From assembly GCF_002009015.1 (NCBI RefSeq), contig NZ_LZDE01000324.1, positions 1 through 43,824 of the forward strand: a DNA stretch of 43,824 nt, written 5' to 3'. The position numbers and the translations under genes were made by a program. The notes below the pieces were generated by a model. It saw only the letters and a list, made by a program, of their open reading frames with translations, searched no databases and was not told the origin of the DNA. The stretch is from Microbulbifer mangrovi (GTDB lineage: Bacteria; Pseudomonadota; Gammaproteobacteria; Pseudomonadales; Cellvibrionaceae). Position 1 is the stretch's first letter. Every line of letters begins with the position of its first letter. Shown in pieces: positions 8,637 to 18,635 of this stretch.

Positions 8637-9380
8637 CTAGCGGCCCGGAAACAGTCGCGCCAGCAGTACCGGCAGGGCCGTTTCCACGCGCAGGATTCTC
8701 GGTCCCAGGTGCACGGATTCGAAGCCCGCTTCCTGCAACTTTTCTACTTCGTAGGGGATGAAGCCGCCCTCCGGGCCTACCGCCAGGGTGGTCTGGTCCG
8801 GGATATCTACCGGGCACGGGGTATCGGTTACCGGATGTGCCACCAGTTTACGGGAGCCGGCGGCAATGTCGGGCAGCTCATCTTCCACAAACGGTTTGAA
8901 GCGTTTGCGTAATTCGATCCTCGGCATTGCGGTATCTACCGCCTGCTCCAGCCCAAGCACGCACTGCTCGCGGAGTTTTTCCTCGCTCAGCCAGGGACTC
9001 TGCCAGTAGGATTTCTCCACCCGGTAAGCATTGATCAGATACAGCTGTTTTACCCCGAGCGCGGTGGCGTGCTGAATGGTGCGCTTCAGCATTTTGGGGC
9101 GGGGCAGGGCGAGGATCAGGGTGAGCGGCAGGGGCTGCGGCGGTGCGCGGTGCAGGGATGCCCGCAGGGTGATCTGGCCCTCGCGGTGCTCGACCACTTC
9201 CCCTTCGCCAATTTGTCCATCGAGCAGCCCGACCTTGAGGGTGTCCCCCACGTCGGCCCGGTGTACCTCGGTGATATGCTGGAAACGGCGGCCGCGCAGT
9301 GTGGCGATTACCGGCGAACCTGGCTCGCTCGCCGGGCCGGTATCGACAAAATCACCGGGCTCTAAAAGGATCAGGTTCAC
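8637..9380 (-). CDS. rsmE: 16S rRNA (uracil-1498-N3)-methyltransferase
   Basis: RsmE methylates U1498 of 16S rRNA with S-adenosylmethionine. The 247-residue protein has a small N-terminal PUA-like part (FVDTGPASEPGSPVIATLRGRRFQHITEVHRADVGD) and a SPOUT/trefoil-knot C-terminal domain with the SAM-binding LAVGPEGGFIPYEVE and HLGPRILRVETALPVLLA. The central FIELD-like segment is ILALPRPKMLKRTIQHATALGVKQLYL. The start is a GTG at 9380, six bases after the stop of the upstream QueD-like gene, so the two are co-transcribed. Confidence 0.94.
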   Translation of the reverse strand: MNLILLEPGDFVDTGPASEPGSPVIATLRGRRFQHITEVHRADVGDTLKVGLLDGQIGEGEVVEHREGQITLRASLHRAPPQPLPLTLILALPRPKMLKRTIQHATALGVKQLYLINAYRVEKSYWQSPWLSEEKLREQCVLGLEQAVDTAMPRIELRKRFKPFVEDELPDIAAGSRKLVAHPVTDTPCPVDIPDQTTLAVGPEGGFIPYEVEKLQEAGFESVHLGPRILRVETALPVLLARLFPGR

Positions 9381-9386
9381 GGCGGA

Positions 9387-10229
9387 TCAGCGCTTCGCTG
9401 AGGCGATGGCGCCCTTGCCGATACCCTCGTAGGCGCGCACTTGAATCTTGCGGCCCGGGTGCGCAGCGGCCAGCTGATCCGCAATGTACTGGGCCAGCTG
9501 CTCCACCGTGGTATCACATTCGAGGATTTCACAGCGGTTTGCGGGAATGCTGAGGGTAAAAGCCCCCTGGCGCGCACTGTAGGCAAAATGCAAAGTCTGC
9601 TCGGATTCAGACTGGAGGTCTTCGCGGGTGCCGAGATAAATATCTGCCCAGCGCGCTGCCCATTCGTTTTCTAGCTGTGGGCTGCGCTGTCCGTCGACAT
9701 CAATCTGGATTCGCGAGCGGTGTCCGTGGGCAATACGCTGGCAGTTGCCGTCGTGTTTTTTCAGCCCGTGGCTGTAATGATAGAAGGGGGTATCGATCGC
9801 TTCGCTGGTGAAGCCCAGGTGCAACTTATCCACACTGGTGGGAAAGATTCCATCCAGTTCACCCACGCACCAGGTTGCTACTGACTCGGGCGTGATCGAC
9901 TCGGCAGCCACCAGGGCAAATGCCTGTGCAGGCCCGCTGACGGAAATGGTCTCGCCGCTGTCGAGTTTCCACTCAAGCTCGATACCGTCTTCGCGCTGCG
10001 CCAGCGACAGTTGTGAAGCCTGGGTCGGCACCAGCAGGCGGTGGTCCAGCTCAGTATCCAGCCAATTGCGCAGGGTTTTCTTCACGATGCCGAAATCGCA
10101 CACCATACCCTGCTCGTCCAGTGCACCGTCGAGGGCGGCGTTGGCCAACCAGGTTTCGCCAACGATGCCGCGGCTGCGGTGGAGATAACTGAAATCCACG
10201 TTGGTGAGGCTGTCGACAAACAGGTGCAT
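9387..10229 (-). CDS. 6-pyruvoyl-tetrahydropterin synthase / QueD-like protein, long form
   Basis: The 280-residue product starts MHLFVDSLTNVDFSYLHRSRG, which I recognise from the long 6-PTPS-like proteins of pseudomonads. Pterin-synthase-type motifs are doubled: FSYLHRSRGIVGETW in the first half, and HYSHGLKKHDGNCQRIAHGHRSRIQIDVDG in the second, where HGHRSRI is the metal/active-site region of QueD. QueD makes 6-carboxytetrahydropterin for queuosine; whether this longer protein does so is uncertain. Start ATG 10229 is chosen on family resemblance; the open frame extends further upstream to 10373 without homology. It leads a two-gene unit with rsmE. Confidence 0.8.
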   Translation of the reverse strand: MHLFVDSLTNVDFSYLHRSRGIVGETWLANAALDGALDEQGMVCDFGIVKKTLRNWLDTELDHRLLVPTQASQLSLAQREDGIELEWKLDSGETISVSGPAQAFALVAAESITPESVATWCVGELDGIFPTSVDKLHLGFTSEAIDTPFYHYSHGLKKHDGNCQRIAHGHRSRIQIDVDGQRSPQLENEWAARWADIYLGTREDLQSESEQTLHFAYSARQGAFTLSIPANRCEILECDTTVEQLAQYIADQLAAAHPGRKIQVRAYEGIGKGAIASAKR

Positions 10230-10448
10230 AAGGTTTCCGGTCAGAAGGTGGCTGAGAAGTGGACGAAGCGCCCGGATTCGGGCGCCGCACAGTATAGCTT
10301 TTTGCCATGGGAATTTGGCGCTTTGGTGGGAGGTTTTTCCTATGCCGGGATTAACTATTTGATTGTGAACCAAATTGGGGCTGGATACTGGCGCCGTGAG
10401 TCTCTATAATCGCGCCCTCTTCGAGCGCAGGTGCTGTTAATCACTGCC

Positions 10449-10478
10449 TTGGCGATGACCCTCTGGGGGTGCTAGCCT
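10449..10478 (+). promoter_or_regulatory. Possible promoter of the SRP RNA gene
   Basis: TTGGCG (10449-10454) and TAGCCT (10473-10478) are 18 bases apart and lie about 18 bases before the 5' stem of the SRP RNA. The -10 match is weak. Confidence 0.3.
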
Positions 10479-10495
10479 GAGTGCTCGAACGTGAT

Positions 10496-10605
<110 letters not shown>

Positions 10606-10929
10606 TCCAATTCCCCCGGGTATCCCGCCCACCCTGAAGTCCCTGTTTCCCTTACAAAACTCGCCCTCTGTTGGTGGATTTCCGCTGGTCTGTACGTTTT
10701 CTGCCCGCTCATTTCTCTGACAAATTTGCTACTTGTCCCTGTTCGCGAAATATTTCCCCAAAACGTTACGAATAAAGGGAATATTGTGCCGATGTGCGCC
10801 CGTGATTCGCGCCCTTGCACCGGTATTAGAGAACGGTGTGCTATAAATCGCGACAGTATAAGAATTTCTCTTTGCCCGTATCCGGGCCGGTCCCAGCAAA
10901 TAATTCAATAAATTCACCAGAGGATGCCG
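10606..10929. other. Long intergenic region between ffs and the M2 peptidase gene
   Basis: These 324 bases hold no convincing gene; reading frames across them lack homology and overlap the SRP RNA. The AT-rich second half probably carries the peptidase promoter. AATATT at 10749-10754 followed by CCC, with GGGAATATT at 10777-10785, forms an imperfect hairpin of unknown role. A clear -35/-10 pair was not found. Confidence 0.5.
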
Positions 10930-12867
10930 ATGAAAAAATTAGCCTTGGTTATCGCCGTTGCCGCGGCAGCTATAGCAGGCTGCGATAGTGGAAACGACCA
11001 GTCCAAATCGCAGTCGCAGGTGCCATCTTCCGCGGCTGAAGTTGCCTACGGGGCGGACAGCACGGATGCAGGCACCGTTGCCCAGGCCGACGGTGCCAGT
11101 GGTGCAATGGATGCAGCCGGCGCCAAGGCCTTTCTGGAAAGTGCGCAGGAACGACTGGAGACGGTGGCAGAAGAGGTCAGTCACGCGAGCTGGTTGGCGT
11201 CCACCTATATCAATGTTGATTCCCAGTTCACCGAAGCACTGGCGGTAGAGCGATACACCGCTCTGGCAGTGGAGTTGGCCCAGGAGGCGGCCAAGTTTGA
11301 TGATGTGAAGCTGGATCCAGAAACCCGCCGAATGCTCACCATGCTGAAGCAGGGGCTGGTATTCCCGGCGCCGAACGATCCCAAGCTGACCGCCGAGCTG
11401 GCCCAGATTGGTTCAAAAATGCAGGGGATGTACGGCGCCGGAAAATATTGCCCGGAACAAGAGTCGGGGGATGACACTGCCGAGGGTGATGAAAAAGGCA
11501 AATGCTACACCCTGACGGAAATGGGCCAGATGATGGCTAACAGCCGGGACCCCAAGTTGCTCAAGGACCTGTGGGTAGGTTGGCGCAAAGTTTCCCCACC
11601 GATGAAGCCGCTGTACGAGCGCCAGGTAGAAATCGGCAATGCCGGCGCCAAGGAGCTCGGTTACGACAATCTGAGTGTCATGTGGCGATCCAAATACGAT
11701 ATGCCTGCGGACGAGTTCGCCGCTGATATGGACAATCAGTGGGGTAAGGTAAAACCGCTATATGAAGCGCTCCACTGCCATGTGCGCGCGAAGTTGAACG
11801 AGCACTACGGTGATGATGTTGCGCCAGCCAGTGGCAAGATTCCGGCGCACCTGCTGGGTAATATGTGGGCGCAACAATGGGGCAATGTCTACGACATCGT
11901 CAAAGACGACGATATGCAGGCGCCCTACGATCTCACCAAGCTGGTTGTCGATTCCGGCATGAGCGAGAAAGATATGGTGAAGGCGGGGGAGACCTTCTTT
12001 ACCTCCCTGGGCTTCAAGCCGCTGCCAAAAACTTTCTGGGAGCGTTCCCAATTCGTGCAGCCGCGTGATCGCGATGTCGTGTGCCACGCGAGTGCCTGGA
12101 ACCTGGATGGCCAGGACGACATCCGTATCAAGATGTGCATCAATAAAACCGGTGAAGACCTGGTGACAATCCACCATGAGCTGGGACACAACTTCTACCA
12201 ACGCATCTACAACAAGCAACCCTTCCTTTACAAAGAAGGCGCCAATGACGGATTCCACGAGGCAGTCGGGGATACCATCGCGCTTTCCATTACGCCCAAG
12301 TACCTGAAACAAATCGGTCTGCTGGATGATATTCCCGGTGAGGACAAGGATATCGGTTACCTGATGCAGCAGGCGCTCGACAAGATTGCATTCCTGCCGT
12401 TTGGTTTACTGGTGGACAAATGGCGCTGGCAGGTATTCAACGGTGAAGTGAAGCCGGGAGACTACAACAAAGCCTGGTGGAAACTTCGCGAGGAGTACCA
12501 GGGCATTGAGGCTCCGGTGCAGCGCAGCGAAGCAAATTTCGACCCGGGTGCGAAGTATCACATTCCCGGCAATACACCGTACTCGCGTTATTTCCTCGCG
12601 CATATCCAGCAGTACCAGTTCCATCGCGCGTTGTGTGAGGCGGCGGGGGAAACTGGCCCGTTGCATCGCTGTTCCATTTTCAAAAACGATGCCGCCGGCA
12701 AAAAACTGCGCAATATGCTTGCCATGGGTGCCAGCAAGCCCTGGCCTGATGCCATGGAAGCACTTACCGGCCAGCGCGAATTGGATGCGTCTGCAATTGT
12801 GGATTACTTCCAGCCACTGATGTCGTACCTGCAGGAACAGAACAAAGATCGCCAGTGCGGTTGGTAA
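10930..12867 (+). CDS. M2-family metallopeptidase lipoprotein (ACE-like peptidyl-dipeptidase)
   Basis: The N-terminus MKKLALVIAVAAAAIAGC is a lipoprotein signal with the lipobox cysteine at residue 18, followed by a low-complexity S/Q/A-rich linker. The rest matches the angiotensin-converting-enzyme family: zinc site HHELGH (HELGH at about 416-420), the third zinc ligand in GANDGFHEAVGDTIALS, and the substrate region FLPFGLLVDKWRWQVFNGEV. In the family these enzymes remove C-terminal dipeptides; here probably in the periplasm or at the outer membrane. AGAGG at 10918-10922 is best spaced for ATG 10930 rather than the upstream in-frame ATG 10924. The gene is monocistronic. Confidence 0.94.
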   Translation: MKKLALVIAVAAAAIAGCDSGNDQSKSQSQVPSSAAEVAYGADSTDAGTVAQADGASGAMDAAGAKAFLESAQERLETVAEEVSHASWLASTYINVDSQFTEALAVERYTALAVELAQEAAKFDDVKLDPETRRMLTMLKQGLVFPAPNDPKLTAELAQIGSKMQGMYGAGKYCPEQESGDDTAEGDEKGKCYTLTEMGQMMANSRDPKLLKDLWVGWRKVSPPMKPLYERQVEIGNAGAKELGYDNLSVMWRSKYDMPADEFAADMDNQWGKVKPLYEALHCHVRAKLNEHYGDDVAPASGKIPAHLLGNMWAQQWGNVYDIVKDDDMQAPYDLTKLVVDSGMSEKDMVKAGETFFTSLGFKPLPKTFWERSQFVQPRDRDVVCHASAWNLDGQDDIRIKMCINKTGEDLVTIHHELGHNFYQRIYNKQPFLYKEGANDGFHEAVGDTIALSITPKYLKQIGLLDDIPGEDKDIGYLMQQALDKIAFLPFGLLVDKWRWQVFNGEVKPGDYNKAWWKLREEYQGIEAPVQRSEANFDPGAKYHIPGNTPYSRYFLAHIQQYQFHRALCEAAGETGPLHRCSIFKNDAAGKKLRNMLAMGASKPWPDAMEALTGQRELDASAIVDYFQPLMSYLQEQNKDRQCGW

Positions 12868-12918
12868 TTGCGCGCGTATGATCAGGGTGCGCTGAGGACT
12901 CACGTGCGCTTATTGGTA

Positions 12919-12954
12919 GAGGCTATTGACCGTATATTCACAGTCAATGGCCTC
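12919..12954. other. Strong hairpin downstream of the M2 peptidase gene
   Basis: GAGGCTATTGAC (12919-12930) pairs with GTCAATGGCCTC (12943-12954), 12 pairs with one G-T wobble and a 12-base loop. It begins 52 bases after the peptidase stop. No T-run follows directly, though the next bases are GGGGGTTTG. It may end or protect the peptidase mRNA, or lie in the dps control region. Confidence 0.5.
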
Positions 12955-12999
12955 GGGGGTTTGAAAAAAGATCTGTGACCATAGTATTGGTGATGACTT

Positions 13000-13039
13000 G
13001 ATATGAATCAGGCGAAATTCCTTTTGTGGATTCATTATC
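13000..13039. promoter_or_regulatory. Inverted repeat upstream of dps
   Basis: GATATGAATC (13000-13009) and GATTCATTATC (13029-13039) are inverted copies differing by one extra base, 19 bases apart and about 100 bases before the dps start. Each arm resembles half of a Fur-type site (GATAATGA), but the spacing is not that of a standard Fur box. Dps genes are commonly iron- or oxidative-stress-controlled. Confidence 0.35.
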
Positions 13040-13139
13040 TGACTGAAATATCCGGGGCTGCCAACCGGCTCGACACGTGCCGATAGTGCAAATTTCCCGA
13101 TTAATGGATTAAACCCGAGCCAACAAAAAGAGGCTGCTA

Positions 13140-13610
13140 ATGAGCAATATTGATATCGGTATTGGTGAAAAAGATCGCGAACAGGTTGCTGAAGGGCTGA
13201 AGCGTCTTCTCGCAGATTCCTATACCCTGTATTTGCAGACCCATAACTTCCATTGGAATGTTACCGGGCGCCTGTTCCGTGAGTTGCACCTGATGTTCGA
13301 AGAGCATTACACCGAGTTGGCGACCGCGGTGGATGATATTGCTGAGCGTATCCGTACCCTCGACGTAATCGCACCGGGAACCTACAAGGCATTCGCTGAA
13401 CTCAGCTCCATCAAGGAAGTGGAAGATGTTCCCGCAGCAGAGGAGATGGTTCGCATCCTGACCCAGGGACACGAGCAGGTGGTAAAAACCTGTCGCGATG
13501 TGTTGAAGGCTGCGCAGGATGCAGATGACGAATCCACTGCGGCACTGGTGGGCGACCGCATGCGTGTTCACGAGAAAACCGCGTGGATGCTGCGGGCAAC
13601 CGCGCAGTAA
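13140..13610 (+). CDS. dps: Dps-family DNA-protection ferritin-like protein
   Basis: Dps proteins form dodecamers that oxidise and store iron using peroxide and protect DNA. The 156-residue product shows the subunit-interface ferroxidase pattern: H38 in [11 protein letters not shown]50 and E54 in [12 protein letters not shown], then D65 and E69 in AVDDIAER. These match the spacing of the Listeria protein. There is no long lysine-rich N-terminal tail of the kind that binds DNA in E. coli Dps, so iron storage may dominate. It is flanked by its own upstream control region and a good terminator, so it is probably monocistronic. Confidence 0.94.
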   Translation: MSNIDIGIGEKDREQVAEGLKRLLADSYTLYLQTHNFHWNVTGRLFRELHLMFEEHYTELATAVDDIAERIRTLDVIAPGTYKAFAELSSIKEVEDVPAAEEMVRILTQGHEQVVKTCRDVLKAAQDADDESTAALVGDRMRVHEKTAWMLRATAQ

Positions 13611-13634
13611 ATTACACGCTCTTGTTGAGAAAAG

Positions 13635-13656
13635 ACCGGCCTTTGGCCGGTTTTTT
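13635..13656 (+). terminator. Intrinsic terminator after dps
   Basis: ACCGGCC (13635-13641), loop TTT, GGCCGGT (13645-13651), then T's to 13656. A perfect 7-base-pair GC-rich stem 25 bases after the stop. Confidence 0.92.
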
Positions 13657-13811
13657 GTGCTTGATGTGTAATCTGTCTTTTGCTGCACATCGTCTCCTTT
13701 CTATTTCCCTCCTTTTCCCATCATCCATCTCACCGCTATCAGCAGTTACAGCTGTTGGTAGGTTTTTGCGCCAATTTTGCGGTCCGTGAGCCGGTTACCC
13801 TTGTATTCAGT

Positions 13812-13830
13812 TACTGTGTGGTACACAGTA
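13812..13830. promoter_or_regulatory. PadR operator candidate, distal copy
   Basis: TACTGTGTGGTACACAGTA is a perfect 19-base palindrome (8-base arms, GGT centre) ending 32 bases before the padR start. A near copy follows 21 bases on. Placement suggests autoregulation. Confidence 0.7.
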
Positions 13831-13832
13831 TT

Positions 13833-13851
13833 TACTGTGCGGCACACAGTA
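13833..13851. promoter_or_regulatory. PadR operator candidate, proximal copy
   Basis: TACTGTGCGGCACACAGTA repeats the upstream palindrome with seven matching pairs per arm. Centre-to-centre distance is 21 bases, so both face the same side of the helix. It ends 11 bases before the padR ATG, where a bound protein would block initiation. Confidence 0.68.
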
Positions 13852-13862
13852 TGAGGTGGTGA

Positions 13863-14201
13863 ATGGGACAGGCGCCGGAAAAACTGGACAGACTGGTGAT
13901 GGAAGTGCGGCGAGGGGCCCTTACCCTGGCGGTGCTGTTGGCACTGCGCGAGCCGCACTACGGCTATTCACTGCGCAAAAGGCTGGGCGCAAAAGGCCTG
14001 GAAATCGACGAGGGCACCCTGTACCCATTGTTGCGCCGCCTGGAGGATCAGGGCTTGTTGCGCAGTCACTGGTTGCAGGAAGAGGGGCGCAAACGGCGCT
14101 TCTACCAGATCGACGAGGGTGGCGAGGCGGCTCTGTCGCAAATGCGCGCGGAGTGGCTTCGTTTGAACAGTGTGATTGATCAACTTGGCATTCAGGGATA
14201 G
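13863..14201 (+). CDS. PadR-family transcriptional regulator
   Basis: The 112-residue protein has the PadR winged helix: VRRGALTLAVLLALREPHYGYSLRKRL, then the hallmark EIDEGTLYPLLRRLEDQGLLRSHW (recognition helix and wing), then GRKRRFYQIDEGGEAALSQMRAEW. The C-terminal helix for dimer formation is short, as in the PadR-s2 group. The ATG at 13863 follows GAGGTGGTGA. Two palindromes directly upstream are likely its operators. The next gene, 55 bases on, encodes a HAAS-like membrane protein, a common PadR partner. Confidence 0.93.
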   Translation: MGQAPEKLDRLVMEVRRGALTLAVLLALREPHYGYSLRKRLGAKGLEIDEGTLYPLLRRLEDQGLLRSHWLQEEGRKRRFYQIDEGGEAALSQMRAEWLRLNSVIDQLGIQG

Positions 14202-14256
14202 CCCGCGGATACGCCGGGCTGAGTGACGGAATGAAAACTTATTCGAGGGAAATTGG

Positions 14257-15201
14257 ATGAGCTGGGTACAGCGATACATCGACAATGTACGGACATACCT
14301 GCCGGCGCAATTGCGCGACGATGTCGGCAATGAACTCTATTCGGATCTGCAGGACCAGTGCGATGAGATGAGTGACTCTCTGGGGCGCCCCCTGACCGAT
14401 GAGGAGGTACTCACTCTGATCGCGAAAAAAGGCCATCCGATGGTGGTTGCGGCGGGCTATCAGTCGCGTCGTTCGCTGGTCAGTGAGCCCCTGTTTCCAG
14501 TGTATTTGCAGGTACTGAAATTGGTGATTGCGGTGATTGCCGTCGTCTCTGCAATTGACGTGATTGCCGCATTATATTTTGAGGCAAAGGTGAATTTTGT
14601 CCGCGCCGCTGTGAGCTGGTTTGCCGGCGTCTATGAGGGGGCTATTCACGCATTTGCCTGGGTGACCCTGGTGTTTTTTCTCGCCGGCGGAAAACTTGGT
14701 TACGGCAAGGTCCTCGAAAACTGGAATCCCCGCGCTCTCCCGAAAGTCGCGCATGGCGGTCGCCGCATACGGCGCTTCGATTCCGCGGTGGAATTTGCGG
14801 TGACGCTGCTCGCCATGGCCTGGGTAAATGATATCTGGAGGCTGCCGATGGCGGAGGGCGGGCTGACATTTTCCCCGGCGTTTGAGGCTGCTCTCCCTTG
14901 GCTGAATATTGCCCTCGGCTTCAGCGTGCTGATGTCGCTGATCAAGCTGGTGTCGCCCTACTGGACGCTACCGCGACTGTATGCAGATATTGCCCTGAAC
15001 ATTTGTTGGTTAGGGTTACTGGTGGTTTTGATGTCGATCTACCCCCCTTTTTCACTGGTATGGCAAGGCGGGGAAGTTTGGCAGCCCAGCGCCGGTGGCT
15101 GGCGTGCCGGCGTGGGCATTGCGATGGCAATTACCGGTTGGGATTTGCTGCAGAACCTGCGTGTGTTGCTGCGACAGCGGGCGGAATTCGCAGCGCTGTA
15201 G
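14257..15201 (+). CDS. Membrane protein with N-terminal HAAS-like (DUF1700-type) domain
   Basis: Residues 1-75 (RYIDNVRTYLPAQLRDDVGNELYSDLQDQCDEMSDSLGRPLTDEEVLTLIAKKGHPMVVA) have the helical pattern of HAAS domains, which are usually encoded beside PadR regulators. From about residue 85 the protein is membrane-embedded with some six to seven hydrophobic segments. No catalytic motif is visible. The family is thought to sense or transmit envelope signals, but its biochemical action is unknown. It follows padR and very likely shares its promoter and operators. Confidence 0.75.
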   Translation: MSWVQRYIDNVRTYLPAQLRDDVGNELYSDLQDQCDEMSDSLGRPLTDEEVLTLIAKKGHPMVVAAGYQSRRSLVSEPLFPVYLQVLKLVIAVIAVVSAIDVIAALYFEAKVNFVRAAVSWFAGVYEGAIHAFAWVTLVFFLAGGKLGYGKVLENWNPRALPKVAHGGRRIRRFDSAVEFAVTLLAMAWVNDIWRLPMAEGGLTFSPAFEAALPWLNIALGFSVLMSLIKLVSPYWTLPRLYADIALNICWLGLLVVLMSIYPPFSLVWQGGEVWQPSAGGWRAGVGIAMAITGWDLLQNLRVLLRQRAEFAAL

Positions 15202-15214
15202 CCAATCCCGCGTG

Positions 15215-16099
15215 TTAATCGTTTGACACGGTGGCAATAGTTTTGAATGCCGCAGCAGCGGCGGAAAGGCCGCCGCTGCTGCGGGTCAGAATGCCCACCT
15301 GGTGTACCATCTCCGGTTCCGCCAGCGGTTTGCACATCAGCCCATAACCGCGCATCTGTTCCTCACACAAGCTGGGCACGGCACTTACGCCGAGCCCAGA
15401 CTGCACCAGCCTGCCGATGGTGCTGAGCTGGTTGGCTTCACACAGCAGCCGAGGTGCCGGTCCCCCGGTGAAGGCGTTGTCGGTCCAGCGCCGCACCGCC
15501 GATCCCCTGTTCATGGCGATAAATGCCTCTTCCGTCAGGTCGCACCAACGCAGGTTTTTCTGTTTCCCGAGCCTGTGCGCCTTGGGTAGCACCGCGATAA
15601 AGCGGTCATTGGCGATTGGGGTGAAGGTGAGGTTGCCGAGGTCGTCCGGGCGAAAACTGAAACCCAGCTCTGCGCGCCCCTCCTGTACAGCACTGACCAC
15701 CCTTTCCATCACGATATCCTCCAGCACGATATTGATATCCGGGTGCCGCCGGTGGAATTTCTCCAGCAGGGCGGGCAACTGGTTGAGGGCATAGGCGGGA
15801 ATCGCGGCAATGGAGAGCTGCCCATGCTGCAGCTGGAAGCGCTGTTGCACTGCATCCAGGGTGTTATCCCAGTTGTGCAGTAATTGCTGGGCGCGCTCCA
15901 CAAACTGCGTGCCCTCGGGGGTGAGAACCAGTTGCCGACCATCCCGGCTGAACAGGTCACCGCCCAGGGATTCCTCCAGACTGCGAATGGCGATGGAGAT
16001 GGCCGGCTGGGAAATATGCAGCTGCGCACTGGCCTCCGCCAGACTGTGGGTGCGGGCCACAGCCACGAAGGCCCGCAGCTGCTTGATGGTGGCGCTCAC
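15215..16099 (-). CDS. LysR-family transcriptional regulator
   Basis: The 294-residue product has the LysR helix-turn-helix at its N-terminus (IKQLRAFVAVARTHSLAEASAQLHISQPAISIAIRSLEESLGGDLFSR) and a two-lobed inducer-binding domain. The start is a GTG at 16099. It is divergent from the acetoacetyl-CoA synthetase gene with about 260 bases between, so it probably regulates that gene. The inducer cannot be read from the sequence. It converges with the HAAS-like gene, 13 bases apart. Confidence 0.93.
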   Translation of the reverse strand: MSATIKQLRAFVAVARTHSLAEASAQLHISQPAISIAIRSLEESLGGDLFSRDGRQLVLTPEGTQFVERAQQLLHNWDNTLDAVQQRFQLQHGQLSIAAIPAYALNQLPALLEKFHRRHPDINIVLEDIVMERVVSAVQEGRAELGFSFRPDDLGNLTFTPIANDRFIAVLPKAHRLGKQKNLRWCDLTEEAFIAMNRGSAVRRWTDNAFTGGPAPRLLCEANQLSTIGRLVQSGLGVSAVPSLCEEQMRGYGLMCKPLAEPEMVHQVGILTRSSGGLSAAAAAFKTIATVSND

Positions 16100-16164
16100 G
16101 TCGGATTATCCCCTGTCATCCTACCAATCATTATGTTAAATAAAGTTTATCATATATAAAGAAG

Positions 16165-16179
16165 TTTAAATTAGTTTTA
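16165..16179. promoter_or_regulatory. Possible LysR-type site in the divergent gap
   Basis: The AT-rich stretch around 16135-16185 contains TTAAATTAGTTTTAA, an inverted repeat of TTAAA arms fitting the loose T-N11-A rule for LysR proteins. The match is weak because the region is AT-rich. Confidence 0.25.
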
Positions 16180-16360
16180 ACTGTTAGACCAAGGCATGAT
16201 TGTCTCTGTGGCGAGACCGCGAATAATGATTAGCGGTCACAGCGCGGTGGCGAAGGCGGAGAGCGCCTGCAGCCCCACACAAACCAATAACAAACGCCAT
16301 ACTTGCGGAAAGTAGTTTCCCCGCAGGTTTACGCAGCATAATCGAGAGAGTTTGGTCGAG

Positions 16361-18334
<1,974 letters not shown>

Positions 18335-18363
18335 TTACCGGTAGGCCCACCGCGTTAACACGC

Positions 18364-18394
18364 AAAAAAGCCGGACTCAGGGGGCTGATCCGGC
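18364..18394 (-). terminator. Intrinsic terminator for the small minus-strand gene
   Basis: Read on the minus strand, GCCGGA-TCAG with GGGG/CCCC loop and CTGA-TCCGGC arms (18370-18394) is followed by six T's (AAAAAA at 18364-18369 on the plus strand). It lies 68 bases past the stop of the DUF3149-like gene. Confidence 0.75.
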
Positions 18395-18425
18395 ATAAGG
18401 CTAGGCATTCCGTCGGTAAACTGGG

Positions 18426-18453
18426 GCCCGGGAAGTGATCTCCCGGGCTTCTT
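18426..18453 (+). terminator. Probable terminator after the acetoacetyl-CoA synthetase gene
   Basis: GCCCGGGA (18426-18433) pairs with TCCCGGGC (18441-18448) over a 7-base loop, followed by TTCTTTCGTT on the plus strand. The T-run is broken, and it lies about 90 bases past the stop. Confidence 0.6.
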
Positions 18454-18461
18454 TCGTTCGG

Positions 18462-18635
18462 TCAGGCCGTTTTCAGTCGGCGCTCGGTGTCCGCATGCGT
18501 CAAGCGCGCCTGCTCTTCATTCATTTTGCGCAGCGCCATCCGGGTAATATACCCGCCCATCACGCATACAAAGGCGATGATGCCCAGGCTTAGCAGGCCG
18601 GAAAAACTGGTGAACAGGTCGATCATTGCGTCCAT
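18462..18635 (-). CDS. Small DUF3149-like single-pass membrane protein
   Basis: I place the start at ATG 18635 because GCGGAGG precedes it at good spacing; an in-frame GTG at 18686 would add 17 residues. The 57-residue product MDAMIDLFTSFSGLLSLGII... has one membrane helix (GLLSLGIIAFVCVMGGYI) and a basic tail rich in K/R/E (RKMNEEQARLTHADTERRL), the pattern of DUF3149 proteins. Function unknown. It is a single gene with its own minus-strand terminator and an FNR-like box about 100 bases upstream. Confidence 0.72.
   Translation of the reverse strand: MDAMIDLFTSFSGLLSLGIIAFVCVMGGYITRMALRKMNEEQARLTHADTERRLKTA

Noticed and set aside
18364-18453. Two hairpins near 18400 as an attenuator or mobile-element end
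   Set aside because: Each fits a terminator for one of the two convergent genes, one per strand, so no further explanation is needed.
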